A stretch of DNA of 64,000 nt, taken from the NCBI RefSeq assembly GCF_013415485.1, contig NZ_JACBXS010000001.1:124001-188000 (forward strand), given 5' to 3'. The translations under genes were made by a program, and so were the position numbers. The stretch comes from Rhabdonatronobacter sediminivivens. GTDB lineage: Bacteria; Pseudomonadota; Alphaproteobacteria; Rhodobacterales; Rhodobacteraceae. Shown here piece after piece: positions 34,254-43,705 of this stretch; position 1 is the first letter of the stretch; each line of letters starts with the position of its first letter. A model generated the notes under the pieces. That model saw nothing but the letters and a program-made list of their open reading frames with translations, was not told where the DNA came from and made no database searches.

Positions 34254-37200
34254 TCAGGCGGTATCGGCCAGTTGCGCAAGGGCGGCGCGCAGGCGCGCAG
34301 CGTCGGCGCCCAGGGCGGCGGCCTTCTCGCGGGTTTCGGCTACAACCTCCTCGGGGGCGCTGTCGGTGAATTTGGGGTTGCGCAGCCGCCCCTCCAGCCC
34401 GGCCAGCTCCTTCTCGGCCTTGGTCACGGTTTTTTCCAGCCGCGCGCGTTCGGCGGCAATGTCGATGACATCCTCCAGCGGCAGGGCAAAGGTGCCGCCT
34501 TCGACCGTCACCGTCACCGACCCGCGCGGCGCCGCCTGCGCAGGCTCCAGCGAGGCAACCCGCGCCAGCCGCCGGATCATGGCCTCGTTGCGCGCCCAGG
34601 CCGCCTGCCCGGCCTCATCAAGGTCGATCTGCAGCATCTCCAACCACAGGCCCACGGGCACCCGCAACTGCGTGCGGGCCGAGCGGATGCCCTCGATCAG
34701 GGAAATCACCCAGCGCAACTCACGCATGGCGGCGTCATCCACCAGATCGGCGCCATATTCGGGCCAGTCGGCATGGGCGCAGAGCTTGTCACGCTGGCCG
34801 GTCAACTGCCACAATTCTTCGGTGATGAAGGGCATGAAGGGATGGAGCAGCACCATGCACTGGTCCAGAACCCAGGCCATGGTCTCGCGCGTCTCGGCCG
34901 CATCCGCGCCATCCAGCAACGGTTTCGAGAATTCCACATACCAGTCGCAGACCCTGCCCCAGACAAAGGCATAGAGCGCCTGCGCGGCGTCGTTGAAGCG
35001 ATACTCGGCCAGCGCGGCATCGACCGTTTCGCGCACGCGGGCGGTCTCGCCGATGATCCAGCGGTTGACGGTGGCCTGCGGCTGCGGCGGCGCGGCTTGC
35101 GTCGCGTGCCCCTCCCAGACGCCGTTCATCTCGGCAAAGCGGCAGGCGTTCCACAGTTTGGTGGTGAAGTTGCGATAGCCGGCAATGCGCTGGGTATCCA
35201 GCTTCAGCACGCCCCCAAGGCTGGCCATCGCCGCATTGGCAAAACGCAGCGCATCGGCGCCGAATTCATCGATGATGGTCAGCGGGTCGATGACATTGCC
35301 CAGCGATTTCGACATCTTCCGGCCCTTGGCGTCGCGGACGAGGCCGTGCAGGTAGACGTGTCTGAACGGAATGTCGTTCACCACGGCAAGCTGCATCATC
35401 ATCATCCGCGCGACCCAGAAGAACAGGATATCCTGCCCGGTGACGAGGACCGAGGTGGGGAAGTAGCGCTGCATCTCGGGCGTGTCTTCGGGCCAGCCCA
35501 GCGTCCCGATGGGCCAGAGGCCCGAGGAGAACCAGGTGTCGAGGACGTCGGGGTCGCGTGTGATTTCAACTCGCTGTTTATCGAGTTTGCCGCCACTTGC
35601 ATCTCCGACCGTTGTAATCCCGATCCGCTGACGCTCTTCGCCTTTACGGCTGTGATAAAAGCGGTCCTCGGCAACTGCGACTTCAAAAGCATCGCCATAA
35701 TACTGCTTCGCGAGAATTAACGCCTCTTCTGTTGATGCCGCGCAGAACATGTTCTTGTCGTTCCGCTGTATAACTTCAGTCGCACGCTTTACTTCGTCGG
35801 GCATATCGAAATGTGTACGGTCAGAACCCGTTTCTTGTAGGTTGGACCACAGAAAGAAAGTCTCTTTTGCTTTAGCGTTCTCGATAGTTGGCCCATACCA
35901 GACCGGAATCCGATGCCCCCACCACAACTGCCGCGAGATACACCAGGGCTCGATATTCTCCAGCCAGTGATAATAGGTCTTCTCGCCGCTCTCGGGGATG
36001 ATCTTCACCTTGCCCGAGCGCACCGCATCCAGCGCCGGGCCGACGATCCTTTCGGCATCGACGAACCACTGGTCGGTCAGCATCGGCTCGATCACCACCT
36101 TGGACCGGTCGCCAAAGGGCTGCATGATCGCCTTGGCCTCGACCAGCGGCACCTCGGCCTCCGGGTCGTCATCCGCCCCCAGCTTCCGCCCCAGCCGCGC
36201 ATCATCGGCCCGGGTCATCACCGCCAGCCCCTCGGCGGTGATCATTTCCACGATACGTTCCCGGGCTTGCGGCTCTTTGTCCTCTGGCCGCTGGAAACGA
36301 TGCAAACCGCGCAGTTCATCCGGGACGAGGTTAAGCGCATCTGTCTCTGCCTCAGATAGCGTCCGCTCGCCGCGCGCCACTTGGCCCGCGATAGCCGCAG
36401 CTTCCTCGTAAGGAGCGCCATCAACACGCATGTTCGCCTTGGTATCCATCAGCCGGTAGCAGGGGATGGGGTTGGGCTTGGCCCGCTTGGCCACGCCATA
36501 GTCGTTGAAGTCATGCGCCCCGGTGATCTTCACCGCGCCCGAGCCGAAATTCGGGTCCGGGTAGTCATCGGTGATGATCGGAATCAGGCGGCGATGCTCC
36601 TTTGGCCCCACCGGGATTTCACAGAGTTTCCCGACGATTGGCGCGTAACGCTCATCCGATGGATGAACCGCAACCGCCCCGTCGCCCAGCATGGTTTCCG
36701 GCCGCGTGGTGGCGATGGAGATGTAATCGCGCGTCTCGCGCAGGGTGACATTGCCATCCTCGTCCCGCTCCACATACTCATAGGTCGCCCCACCGGCGAG
36801 CGGGTATTTGAAGTGCCACATATGGCCGTCGACCTCGGTGTTCTCCACCTCCAGGTCGGAAATCGCGGTCTCGAAATGCGGGTCCCAGTTGACCAGCCGC
36901 TTGCCGCGATAGATCAGGCCCTTGTTGTACATGTCCACAAAGACCTTGATCACGGCATCGTGGAAATTGCCCTCCTCGCCCGCAGGCGCACCGGGGGCGC
37001 CGGACATGGTGAAAGCGTTGCGTTCCCAATCCAGCGAACAGCCCAGCCGCTGCAACTGGCCGATGATCGTCCCGCCCGATTGCGCCTTCCACTCCCATAC
37101 CTTGGCCAGGAAATCCTCGCGGGTGAAATCGGTGCGCTTCTTCTGCTCAAGCGCCAGTTCCCGCTCCACCACCATCTGCGTGGCGATACCCGCGTGGTCC

Positions 37201-37442
37201 TGCCCGGGCTGCCAAAGCGTGTCGAACCCCTGCATCCGCTTCCAGCGCACCAGAATATCCTGCAGCGTGTTGTTGAAGGCGTGGCCCATATGCAGTGACC
37301 CGGTCACATTGGGCGGCGGGATCATGATGCAGAAGCTCTCATCGCGCGTGGCGTTGGCGCCCGCGCGGAAGGCGCCGCGCTCTTCCCACAGGCGGGCGAT
37401 CCGGGCCTCGGCGGTGGCGGCGTCGAATGTCTTGTCCATCAT
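34254..37442 (-). CDS. valS: Valyl-tRNA synthetase with a low-GC insertion
   Basis: A 1062-residue class I synthetase; Escherichia coli ValS has 951. HIGH appears as [13 protein letters not shown] and KMSKS as [13 protein letters not shown]. Between HRIPVWYG and [15 protein letters not shown] lie about 110 residues where E. coli has about 30; this extra piece (coding roughly 35570-35890) has a GC content of about 50% by hand count over 35581-35880, against about two thirds elsewhere, and unusual codon use (many AAA, TTT, ATA-type choices). It is in frame and the catalytic motifs are intact, so the enzyme should work. The start has GGAG 9 nt upstream of the first of two adjacent ATGs. Confidence 0.95.
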   Translation of the reverse strand: MMDKTFDAATAEARIARLWEERGAFRAGANATRDESFCIMIPPPNVTGSLHMGHAFNNTLQDILVRWKRMQGFDTLWQPGQDHAGIATQMVVERELALEQKKRTDFTREDFLAKVWEWKAQSGGTIIGQLQRLGCSLDWERNAFTMSGAPGAPAGEEGNFHDAVIKVFVDMYNKGLIYRGKRLVNWDPHFETAISDLEVENTEVDGHMWHFKYPLAGGATYEYVERDEDGNVTLRETRDYISIATTRPETMLGDGAVAVHPSDERYAPIVGKLCEIPVGPKEHRRLIPIITDDYPDPNFGSGAVKITGAHDFNDYGVAKRAKPNPIPCYRLMDTKANMRVDGAPYEEAAAIAGQVARGERTLSEAETDALNLVPDELRGLHRFQRPEDKEPQARERIVEMITAEGLAVMTRADDARLGRKLGADDDPEAEVPLVEAKAIMQPFGDRSKVVIEPMLTDQWFVDAERIVGPALDAVRSGKVKIIPESGEKTYYHWLENIEPWCISRQLWWGHRIPVWYGPTIENAKAKETFFLWSNLQETGSDRTHFDMPDEVKRATEVIQRNDKNMFCAASTEEALILAKQYYGDAFEVAVAEDRFYHSRKGEERQRIGITTVGDASGGKLDKQRVEITRDPDVLDTWFSSGLWPIGTLGWPEDTPEMQRYFPTSVLVTGQDILFFWVARMMMMQLAVVNDIPFRHVYLHGLVRDAKGRKMSKSLGNVIDPLTIIDEFGADALRFANAAMASLGGVLKLDTQRIAGYRNFTTKLWNACRFAEMNGVWEGHATQAAPPQPQATVNRWIIGETARVRETVDAALAEYRFNDAAQALYAFVWGRVCDWYVEFSKPLLDGADAAETRETMAWVLDQCMVLLHPFMPFITEELWQLTGQRDKLCAHADWPEYGADLVDDAAMRELRWVISLIEGIRSARTQLRVPVGLWLEMLQIDLDEAGQAAWARNEAMIRRLARVASLEPAQAAPRGSVTVTVEGGTFALPLEDVIDIAAERARLEKTVTKAEKELAGLEGRLRNPKFTDSAPEEVVAETREKAAALGADAARLRAALAQLADTA

Positions 37443-37566
37443 CGTGCATCACTCCTTCATCGGCGCCGGTTTAGCCTTCATCTTGTCCAAGGAAAAGACC
37501 GCTATGCCATGTCACAGCGGCGTGAACTGCAGTATCCTTTGCGCGCCACAACACAGGAGCCCGCCG

Positions 37567-38280
37567 ATGCAACGCAAGGAAATCAGCTATCCCCGCCTGT
37601 TGTGGCGCATGGGCGCGCTCTGGGCGCTGTTTCCGGTGGTGTTTGCGGTGGCGTTCGGCACCATCGGCGTACTGAGCGTGCAGAAGGCGCGGCTGCTTGA
37701 TCGCCACGGGGTCGATGGTATCGCCACCATCGACGACAAGTTCACCCGCACCACCCGCGATTCCGAAGGGCGCAACCGCACCACGCATTACCTTGCCTAT
37801 ACCTTCACGCCGGAGGGGCGCGCGCCGATCTCGGACCGTGACAGCGTTGGGCGCAGCTTCTACACGCAGGTGCGCGTGGGCGATGACGTGCCCATCCGCT
37901 ACGTCCCCCACCGCCCCGAGGTGCACGAGATCGACCCCGGCGCCAACGCATTGATGGGCTGGGTCTTTGGCGCCATCGGGCTGGGGGCGGCGGGGGCGTC
38001 GGTCGGCGTGGGGGGCTGGATGTGGCGGCGCAAGCAATCCGTCCTGCGCGCCGCCCGCCATGGCGAGGTGCGACAGGCCCGCGTCACCGGGCTGCGCCGC
38101 ACCAATGTCCAGAAGAACAAGCGCCCCATGCATGTGCTGCAGTGGGTTGATGCCAGCGGTGACCGCGGCGAATCGCGGATGGGCCCGCAGGAGGGTTTCG
38201 CCCCCTACCCCGAAGGCAGCGTCATCGTGGTCTATGTGGACCCGCAGACCGGCCAGGGCTGGTGGGAAGAGGATTTCTGA
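37567..38280 (+). CDS. DUF3592-domain membrane protein
   Basis: A 237-residue protein with an N-terminal membrane helix (LLWRMGALWALFPVVFAVAF), a small beta domain (residues 45-120, HYLAYTFTPEGRAPISDRDS and the typical V-x-V-x-Y-VP-P turn at VPIRYVPHRPEVHEID), and a second helix (WVFGAIGLGAAGASVGVGG). The beta domain matches DUF3592, a family of unknown role in bacterial membranes. AGGAG precedes the ATG by 7 nt. It diverges from valS over a 124-nt gap. Confidence 0.75.
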   Translation: MQRKEISYPRLLWRMGALWALFPVVFAVAFGTIGVLSVQKARLLDRHGVDGIATIDDKFTRTTRDSEGRNRTTHYLAYTFTPEGRAPISDRDSVGRSFYTQVRVGDDVPIRYVPHRPEVHEIDPGANALMGWVFGAIGLGAAGASVGVGGWMWRRKQSVLRAARHGEVRQARVTGLRRTNVQKNKRPMHVLQWVDASGDRGESRMGPQEGFAPYPEGSVIVVYVDPQTGQGWWEEDF

Positions 38281-38313
38281 AAAGGGTTGCCACAGGCGCC
38301 GACTGAGCATAGA

Positions 38314-38328
38314 TTAGAATCATTCTAA
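38314..38328 (+). promoter_or_regulatory. Irr-type iron-control element (ICE)
   Basis: The perfect palindrome TTAGAATCATTCTAA has the form TTAGAA-N3-TTCTAA, the core of the Irr box of Alphaproteobacteria. It ends 14 nt before the ZIP transporter start, so bound Irr would block or tune its transcription. Assignment is by motif only. Confidence 0.7.
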
Positions 38329-38342
38329 GTTCAGGCGCCGCC

Positions 38343-39083
38343 ATGTCCGATCCCACCGTCACCCTGGTCTTTGTTGCCGCGTTGATCACCGCGCTGGCGA
38401 CGGGGCTGGGCGCCCTGCCGCTGTTGGCCATGAAATCGGTGACCGCGCGGATGCTGTCGCTGGGCAATGCAGTTGCGGCGGGGCTGATGCTGGCCGCCTG
38501 TTTCAGCCTGATCGTCGAGGGGTTCGAATTCTCGGCCCCGCGCACTCTGGCCGGGCTGCTGGCCGGGCTGGCGGGCATCTGGCTGGCCAAGCGGCTGTTC
38601 CAGAATGGCGAGGGGCTGGCCGTCGCCGGGGCCAGCGGCGCCGATGCCATGAAGATCCTGCTGATCATGGGCGTGATGACGGTGCATTCGGCGGCCGAAG
38701 GCATCGGCGTCGGCGTCGCCTATGGCGGCGGGCGCGAGCTGGGCGATTTCATCACCATCGCCATCGCGCTCCATAACGTCCCCGAGGGGCTGGCGATCGC
38801 GCTGGTCATGGTCCCGCGCGGGGCGGGCGTGGGCAAGGCGGCGCTGTGGTCCATCGCCTCGTCGCTGCCGCAGCCGCTGCTGGCGGTACCAGCCTTCCTG
38901 TTCGTGCTGACCTTCACGCCCTGGCTGCCGGTGGGGCTGGGGCTGGCGGCGGGGGCGATGCTGTGGATGATTTTCTCGGAACTTCTCCCCGAGGCCTCGG
39001 AGGGCGTGGAGCACAGCACCATCGGGCTGGTGGTGACGCTGGCCTTCACCGCCATGCTGGGTGTGACATTGCTGCTGGGCTGA
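38343..39083 (+). CDS. ZIP-family metal transporter
   Basis: A 246-residue transporter with about eight membrane helices. The two metal-site helices carry the family motifs VMTVHSAAEGIGVGVAYGG and IALHNVPEGLAIALVMV, each with His and Glu. ZIP proteins import Zn, Fe or Mn. The upstream Irr box argues for an iron- or manganese-related role. There is no convincing ribosome site between the operator and the ATG, so translation may be leaderless or initiation may depend on an upstream transcript. A metalloprotease and a Fur-family regulator follow on the same strand. Confidence 0.9.
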   Translation: MSDPTVTLVFVAALITALATGLGALPLLAMKSVTARMLSLGNAVAAGLMLAACFSLIVEGFEFSAPRTLAGLLAGLAGIWLAKRLFQNGEGLAVAGASGADAMKILLIMGVMTVHSAAEGIGVGVAYGGGRELGDFITIAIALHNVPEGLAIALVMVPRGAGVGKAALWSIASSLPQPLLAVPAFLFVLTFTPWLPVGLGLAAGAMLWMIFSELLPEASEGVEHSTIGLVVTLAFTAMLGVTLLLG

Positions 39084-39094
39084 GGGTTATTGCC

Positions 39095-39817
39095 ATGGCC
39101 GCGCCCCTGCCCCATATCTTACCCATGTTGAAGCTGACCCCCATTCTGCTGGCCGTGGGCTATGCCCTTCTGGTCTACTGGTTTTCGGCCTGGCGCACGT
39201 CGAAGGAGCTTGATGCGAATTCGACCCTGCTGGCCGATGCCCGGCTGAAGGACCTGACCGACCGCATGGCCCGGGCGCTGCAGATCGACCAGGTCCGCGT
39301 GCATCTGTACGAGACCGAGACCGTCAACGGCCTTGCCGCGCCGGACGGGCGCATATTCATCACGCGCGGTTTCTACAACAAATACCGCAAGGGCGAGGTA
39401 TCGGCCGAGGAACTCTCCTCGGTCATCGCGCATGAACTGGGGCATGTGGCGCTGGGCCATTCGCGGCGCCGGATGATCGATTTTTCCGGCCAGAATGCCA
39501 TCCGCATGGCGCTGGCCACGGTGTTCAACCGCTTCCTGCCCGGGCTGGGGGTGCTGATCGCCAACGGGATCACCACGCTTCTGGCCGCCAGCCTCAGCCG
39601 CGCGGATGAATATGAGGCCGATGCCTATGCCGCGGCCCTGCTGGAAAAGAGCGGGATCGGCACCGAGGCGCAGAAATCCATGTTCCGCAAGCTGGAGGCA
39701 TTGGTTGGCGCGCGCGGCGGCATGCCCGTCTGGCTGATGAGCCACCCCAAGACCGCCGACCGCATCGCCGCCATCGAAAAGCTGGAGGCCGGCTGGCGCC
39801 GTCTTCCGGACAGCTGA
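39095..39817 (+). CDS. M48-family metallopeptidase
   Basis: A 240-residue membrane-anchored zinc protease. One N-terminal helix (LTPILLAVGYALLVYWFSAW) precedes the catalytic motif SSVIAHELGHVALGHSRRR (HExxH), and the third zinc ligand is the glutamate in SRADEYEADAYA. Such proteins handle misfolded membrane or envelope proteins. The start at 39095 is chosen because GAGGG lies 8 nt upstream; the ATG at 39125 has no site. It begins 11 nt after the ZIP gene. Confidence 0.88.
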   Translation: MAAPLPHILPMLKLTPILLAVGYALLVYWFSAWRTSKELDANSTLLADARLKDLTDRMARALQIDQVRVHLYETETVNGLAAPDGRIFITRGFYNKYRKGEVSAEELSSVIAHELGHVALGHSRRRMIDFSGQNAIRMALATVFNRFLPGLGVLIANGITTLLAASLSRADEYEADAYAAALLEKSGIGTEAQKSMFRKLEALVGARGGMPVWLMSHPKTADRIAAIEKLEAGWRRLPDS

Positions 39818-39919
39818 GCCTGACGCGCCATTTCCATTGCCCGCCCCGAACCGGCGCGATACCCTGACCCGGGGCCGGCAGAAGCGCTCCGAAGGACGAA
39901 ACGGCAAGGGCGATAAAGC

Positions 39920-40351
39920 GTGACGAACAGTCTGATCTCGCGGATCGAGGCGCAAGGCCTGCGCATGACCGACCAGCGGCGCACCATCGCCCATGTGCTG
40001 GCCGAGGCACAGGACCACCCCGATGTTGAGGAACTGCACGCCCGCGCCGCCGCACGGGACCCGCGGATCTCCATCGCCACGGTCTATCGCACGGTCAAGC
40101 TGTTCGAAGAGGCCGGGCTGCTGGATCGCCATGAATTCGGCGATGGCCGCGCGCGATTCGAGGACAGCCAGCGCGAACACCATGACCACCTGATCGACAT
40201 GCAGACCGGCGCGGTCATCGAATTCTGCGACCCCGAGATCGAAGCCCTGCAGGAGCGCATCGCCGCGCGCCTCGGATACCGGCTGAAGGGGCACCGGCTG
40301 GAGCTTTATGGCGTGCCCGCAGGGCGTGACGGCAAAGGGTCCGGCGGCTGA
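39920..40351 (+). CDS. Fur-family metal-responsive regulator (Fur/Mur type)
   Basis: A 143-residue protein starting with GTG. The winged-helix domain (LRMTDQRRTIAHVLAEA, ISIATVYRTVKLFEEAGLL) leads to the metal-binding REHHDHLIDMQTGAVIEF motif of Fur proteins; the C-terminal CxxC pairs of zinc-structural Fur are absent. In Rhodobacterales this group usually acts as a Fur/Mur regulator for iron or manganese, while iron control is shared with Irr. The location downstream of an Irr-boxed ZIP gene is consistent. AAGGG precedes the GTG. Confidence 0.88.
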   Translation: MTNSLISRIEAQGLRMTDQRRTIAHVLAEAQDHPDVEELHARAAARDPRISIATVYRTVKLFEEAGLLDRHEFGDGRARFEDSQREHHDHLIDMQTGAVIEFCDPEIEALQERIAARLGYRLKGHRLELYGVPAGRDGKGSGG

Positions 40352-40461
40352 GCGACCGCGCGGACGCCAGGGGCGCCTTCTGGCCACAGAGGGCAGAATC
40401 ACCGCGACCCTCAGGGGCATTGCCTGCGCGTCCGGTCCTGGCGGATAGGGACCAAACGAAA

Positions 40462-40485
40462 AACCCCGGCAGTGCTGCCGGGGTT
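40462..40485 (-). terminator. Rho-independent terminator of the pyrimidine transporter operon
   Basis: A perfect inverted repeat of 11 bp, AACCCCGGCAG / CTGCCGGGGTT. On the minus strand it is followed by TTTCG, giving a run of five Ts with the last two stem bases. It lies 27 nt after the stop of the substrate-binding-protein gene and is the clearest intrinsic terminator in the window. Confidence 0.88.
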
Positions 40486-40512
40486 CTCTGTCACGCTGCC
40501 GACCACAATGGA

Positions 40513-41502
40513 TCAGTCAAAGGCCATGTCGGTGACCGCGTGGGTCCAGGCAGCATCGCCCGGGTGGTCGGTGATCACCGGATCAGACCCGCCGCCCAGC
40601 AGCGTCTGCACCGTGCGCTCGAAATCCTCGGGGTCCAGGGTGCCGTTGGAGCCTTCGAGCAGAAGCGCCACCTCGCCCATCATGCGGATCTGATGCTCTT
40701 CGGTCTGCGCGCCGGTGTCATCGTAATCCAGCACGATCATCGCCGCGTCCTCAGCGTTCTCGGCCGCCCATTCCCAGCCGCGCATCGAGGCGCGCACGAA
40801 GCGGGCCATGCGGTCCACGAAATCGGGATCCTCAAGGTTCTCTTCCAGCACATAGAGGCCGTCTTCGAGCGTGGCGACACCCTGATCCTCATACTTGAAG
40901 TTGACCAGTTCATCCTCGCCGATGCCGGCGTCGATGACCTGCCAGAATTCGTTATAGGTCATGGTGCTGATGCAATCGGCCTGACGCTGCAGCAGCGGGT
41001 CCACGTTGAAACCCTGACGCAGCACTTCCACACCATCATCGCCGCCCTCGGTCGGAATGCCCAGCGTGCTCATCCAGGACAGGAACGGGAATTCGTTGCC
41101 GAAGAACCACACGCCCAGGGTGCGGCCGGGAAAATCCTCGGGGCCGGTGATGCCGGTATCGGCCAGACAGGTCAGCATCATGCCCGATTGCTTGAACGGC
41201 TGGGCGATGTTGACCAGCGGCAGGCCCGCCTCGCGCGCGGCCAGCGCGGCGGGCATCCATTCCACGATCACATCAGCCCCGCCGCCTGCGATCACCTGCG
41301 GGGGGGCGATGTCCGGACCGCCGGGGCGAATGGTGACATTCAGCCCTTCATCGGCGTAATAGCCGTTCTCCAGCGCCACGTAATAGCCGGCGAATTGCGC
41401 CTGTGTGACCCATTTCAACTGAATTGTCACATCATCGGCAAGGGCCGTGCCCGCCACCAGGGAACCCGCAAGGGCGAGAGCTGTCGTTCTTGTCTTGTGC
41501 AT
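40513..41502 (-). CDS. ABC transporter substrate-binding protein (NMT1/THI5-like)
   Basis: A 329-residue periplasmic binding protein. A signal peptide (MHKTRTTALALAGSLVAGTA, cleavage after LA-D) precedes the NMT1/THI5 domain with IQLKWVTQAQFAGYYVALENG. Members bind pyrimidine-like compounds, thiamin precursors or sulfonates; given the dihydropyrimidinase and RutR box in the same unit, a pyrimidine, dihydropyrimidine or ureide is the likely ligand. The ribosome site GGAGGTGA is ideal. It is the last gene of the operon, before the terminator. Confidence 0.88.
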   Translation of the reverse strand: MHKTRTTALALAGSLVAGTALADDVTIQLKWVTQAQFAGYYVALENGYYADEGLNVTIRPGGPDIAPPQVIAGGGADVIVEWMPAALAAREAGLPLVNIAQPFKQSGMMLTCLADTGITGPEDFPGRTLGVWFFGNEFPFLSWMSTLGIPTEGGDDGVEVLRQGFNVDPLLQRQADCISTMTYNEFWQVIDAGIGEDELVNFKYEDQGVATLEDGLYVLEENLEDPDFVDRMARFVRASMRGWEWAAENAEDAAMIVLDYDDTGAQTEEHQIRMMGEVALLLEGSNGTLDPEDFERTVQTLLGGGSDPVITDHPGDAAWTHAVTDMAFD

Positions 41503-41537
41503 GTTTTCACCTCCGTGTTGGCCCCATGCGCGGGGCA

Positions 41538-42692
41538 TTATCTGGCCCGCTGGGACGGGTGCCAGAAGGTCACCCGTTTCTCCAGCAGCGCCCAGAATCC
41601 ATAGAACAGCGATCCGGCGAGCGCCGCCACCGTGATCTCTGCCCAGACCATATCCAGTTGCAAGCGCCCCACCTCGGTCGAGATGCGAAAGCCCATGCCC
41701 CGGGTGGGCGAGCCGAAGAACTCAGCCACAATTGCGCCGATCAGCGCCAGAGTCGATGAAATCTTCAGCCCGTTGAAAATGAAGGGCATGGCCGCAGGCA
41801 GATGCAGCTTGCGCAGCCCCTGCCCCCAGGACGCGCTGTAGGTGCGCATCAGATCGCGCTGCATGGCATCGGCTGCGGCCAGCCCCTGCACGGTGTTGAC
41901 CAGCATGGGAAAAAACACCATGGCCACCACCACCGCGGCCTTGGATGGCCAGTCAAAACCAAACCACATCACCATGATCGGTGCGGTGCCAACGATCGGC
42001 AGCGCGGCCAGGAACCCGCCCACCGGCAGCAGCCCCCGGCGCAAGAAGTCATAGCGGTTGACCACCAGCGCAAAGACCAGCGCCGCCGCCACCCCGATGG
42101 CAAAGCCCGACAGCGCACCCTTCACGAAGGTCTGCACGAAATCCACCCAGAGCGTGGGCGCCGAGGTCGAAATCCGCGCCCCGATGGCCGAGGGTGGCGG
42201 CAGGATCACCCGCGGCACCGACAGCACGCGCACCAGCGCCTCCCAGAACCAGATCAGGGTCAGCCCGAAGACCACCGGCGCCAGCAGCGCCTGCGCCCGG
42301 CCCGCCCAGCCCGATGCACGGGGCAGATCGGCCAGGAAGGACACCAGCATCCATCCGCCCAGCCAGATGCCGACCATGGCCCAGCCGAAGGCCGCACCCT
42401 CGGCCCCGGTCTGCGCGGTGGCCATCGACCACGCGGCAACGCCCAGCCCGGCGGCAATCCCGGTCAGGTTCAGCGCCATTGGCACGGCATGGCCCCGCGC
42501 GCGCAGTTTCGGCTGGAGCGTCCACAGAAGAACCGCCAGCGCCACACCCAGCAACGCCGCCCCGCCCGGCTGCGCGGGCGCCCCCCCCTGCGACAGCACC
42601 GCCGCCACGATCAGCGACAGCGACATGCCAAAACCCTGCCAGAACCCGGCATGCATGCTGGCCATCGTTTCGCGCAGAACCTGGACGATCAT
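41538..42692 (-). CDS. ABC transporter permease 1
   Basis: A 384-residue permease. The C-terminal 200 residues are a standard binding-protein-dependent transport inner-membrane domain (ALVVNRYDFLRRGLLPVGGF, DAMQRDLMRTYSASWGQGLRK containing the EAA-like loop). The N-terminal 150 residues add four or so extra membrane helices not present in typical partners. The start at 42692 overlaps the stop of the second permease by 4 nt. Together the two permeases form the channel with the ATPase at 43706. Confidence 0.88.
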   Translation of the reverse strand: MIVQVLRETMASMHAGFWQGFGMSLSLIVAAVLSQGGAPAQPGGAALLGVALAVLLWTLQPKLRARGHAVPMALNLTGIAAGLGVAAWSMATAQTGAEGAAFGWAMVGIWLGGWMLVSFLADLPRASGWAGRAQALLAPVVFGLTLIWFWEALVRVLSVPRVILPPPSAIGARISTSAPTLWVDFVQTFVKGALSGFAIGVAAALVFALVVNRYDFLRRGLLPVGGFLAALPIVGTAPIMVMWFGFDWPSKAAVVVAMVFFPMLVNTVQGLAAADAMQRDLMRTYSASWGQGLRKLHLPAAMPFIFNGLKISSTLALIGAIVAEFFGSPTRGMGFRISTEVGRLQLDMVWAEITVAALAGSLFYGFWALLEKRVTFWHPSQRAR

Positions 42693-43582
42693 TGCGCCAT
42701 TCCCATGCGTTTGAGCGTGACCCTCTGGATCAGGCTGATAATCCCCACCAGCACCGCCGCAAGGATCGCTGCCGCGAACAGGGCCGACCATATCTGCACC
42801 GTCTGGCCGTAATAGCTGCCCGAGAGCAACCGCACCCCAAGCCCGCCCTGCTGGACCGGCAGTTCCCCCACGATGGTCCCCACCAGCGCCGCCGCAATGC
42901 CGATCTTCATCGACGCAAACAGATAGGGCATCGACGAGGGCAGCCGCAGCTTGGCGAATGTCTCCCATCCGCTGGCGTTCCAGGTCTTCATCTGGTCAAG
43001 CTGCATCGCATCCGGCGCACGCAGCCCCTTGACCATGCCAACCACCACCGGAAAGAAGCTGAGATAGGCGGCGATGATCGCCTTTGGCAGCAGGCCCGCA
43101 ATGCCCATGGAATTCAGCACCACGATTATCATGGGCGCCAGCGCGATGATGGGGATCGTCTGGCTGGCAATGGCCCAGGGCATGACAGAGGCATCCATCG
43201 CCCGGTTGTGCACGATCCCGATGGCCAGCACGAAGCCAAGCCCCGTGCCGATGGCAAACCCGAGGAAGGTGGCCGACAGCGTGATCCAGCCATGATGGAT
43301 CAGCGAGCGGTTGGACAGGGTGCCCGTACTCCACCAGCCCCGCCGCCCGGTCATCTCCTCGACCACGGTGCTGTCCCACAGTTCCACCACCACCTGATGC
43401 GGGGCGGGCAAGCGCGGGCGGCTTTGGGACATGGTGTCGGCCACCAGTTCGGTGAAACTGAGTTCCACCCCCGCCCGCGCAGCGCGGTCCTCGGTCCAGG
43501 CGCGGTTCATCTGGATCGTGGCGGCATACCACAGCGCCAGAATGGCGGCGACGACGGTGAGGATGGGGAGGATGCTTCTCAT
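42689..43582 (-). CDS. ABC transporter permease 2
   Basis: A 297-residue permease of the same family: a membrane anchor (ILPILTVVAAILALWYAATI), a roughly 90-residue periplasmic segment, then five helices with an EAA-like loop (LRAPDAMQLDQMKTWNASGW). The start at 43582 is the first good ATG of the domain; an upstream in-frame extension to 43669 would be translated from the repeat at 43612. It overlaps permease 1 (ATGA) and is separated from the ATPase gene by 123 nt that hold the repeat. Confidence 0.88.
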   Translation of the reverse strand: MRSILPILTVVAAILALWYAATIQMNRAWTEDRAARAGVELSFTELVADTMSQSRPRLPAPHQVVVELWDSTVVEEMTGRRGWWSTGTLSNRSLIHHGWITLSATFLGFAIGTGLGFVLAIGIVHNRAMDASVMPWAIASQTIPIIALAPMIIVVLNSMGIAGLLPKAIIAAYLSFFPVVVGMVKGLRAPDAMQLDQMKTWNASGWETFAKLRLPSSMPYLFASMKIGIAAALVGTIVGELPVQQGGLGVRLLSGSYYGQTVQIWSALFAAAILAAVLVGIISLIQRVTLKRMGMAQ

Positions 43583-43611
43583 GTCGGACGGCCGCGCGAG
43601 AGGTGACGGCA

Positions 43612-43676
43612 GAGGGGGGCGCTGCCCCCCGTCGCCTTGCGGCGACTCCCCCCGGAGTATTTGGGGCAAGAAAATG
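43612..43676 (-). repeat. AAATACTCC-type repeat, long copy (between ATPase and permease genes)
   Basis: On the minus strand: TTTCTTGCCCCAAATACTCC, a GGGGGGA bridge, the hairpin GTCGCC-TTGC-GGCGAC (43631-43646) and a second hairpin GGGGGGC-AGC-GCCCCCC (43614-43630). It starts 29 nt after the ATPase stop in the sense orientation and interrupts the transporter operon. Confidence 0.8.
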
Positions 43677-43705
43677 TGGCTGGGAGAGCCGGGAAACAGG
43701 CGCGA

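Noticed and set aside
33864-35720. 618-codon plus-strand frame opposite ftsW/valS
   Set aside because: Antisense to two essential genes; no recognisable domain.
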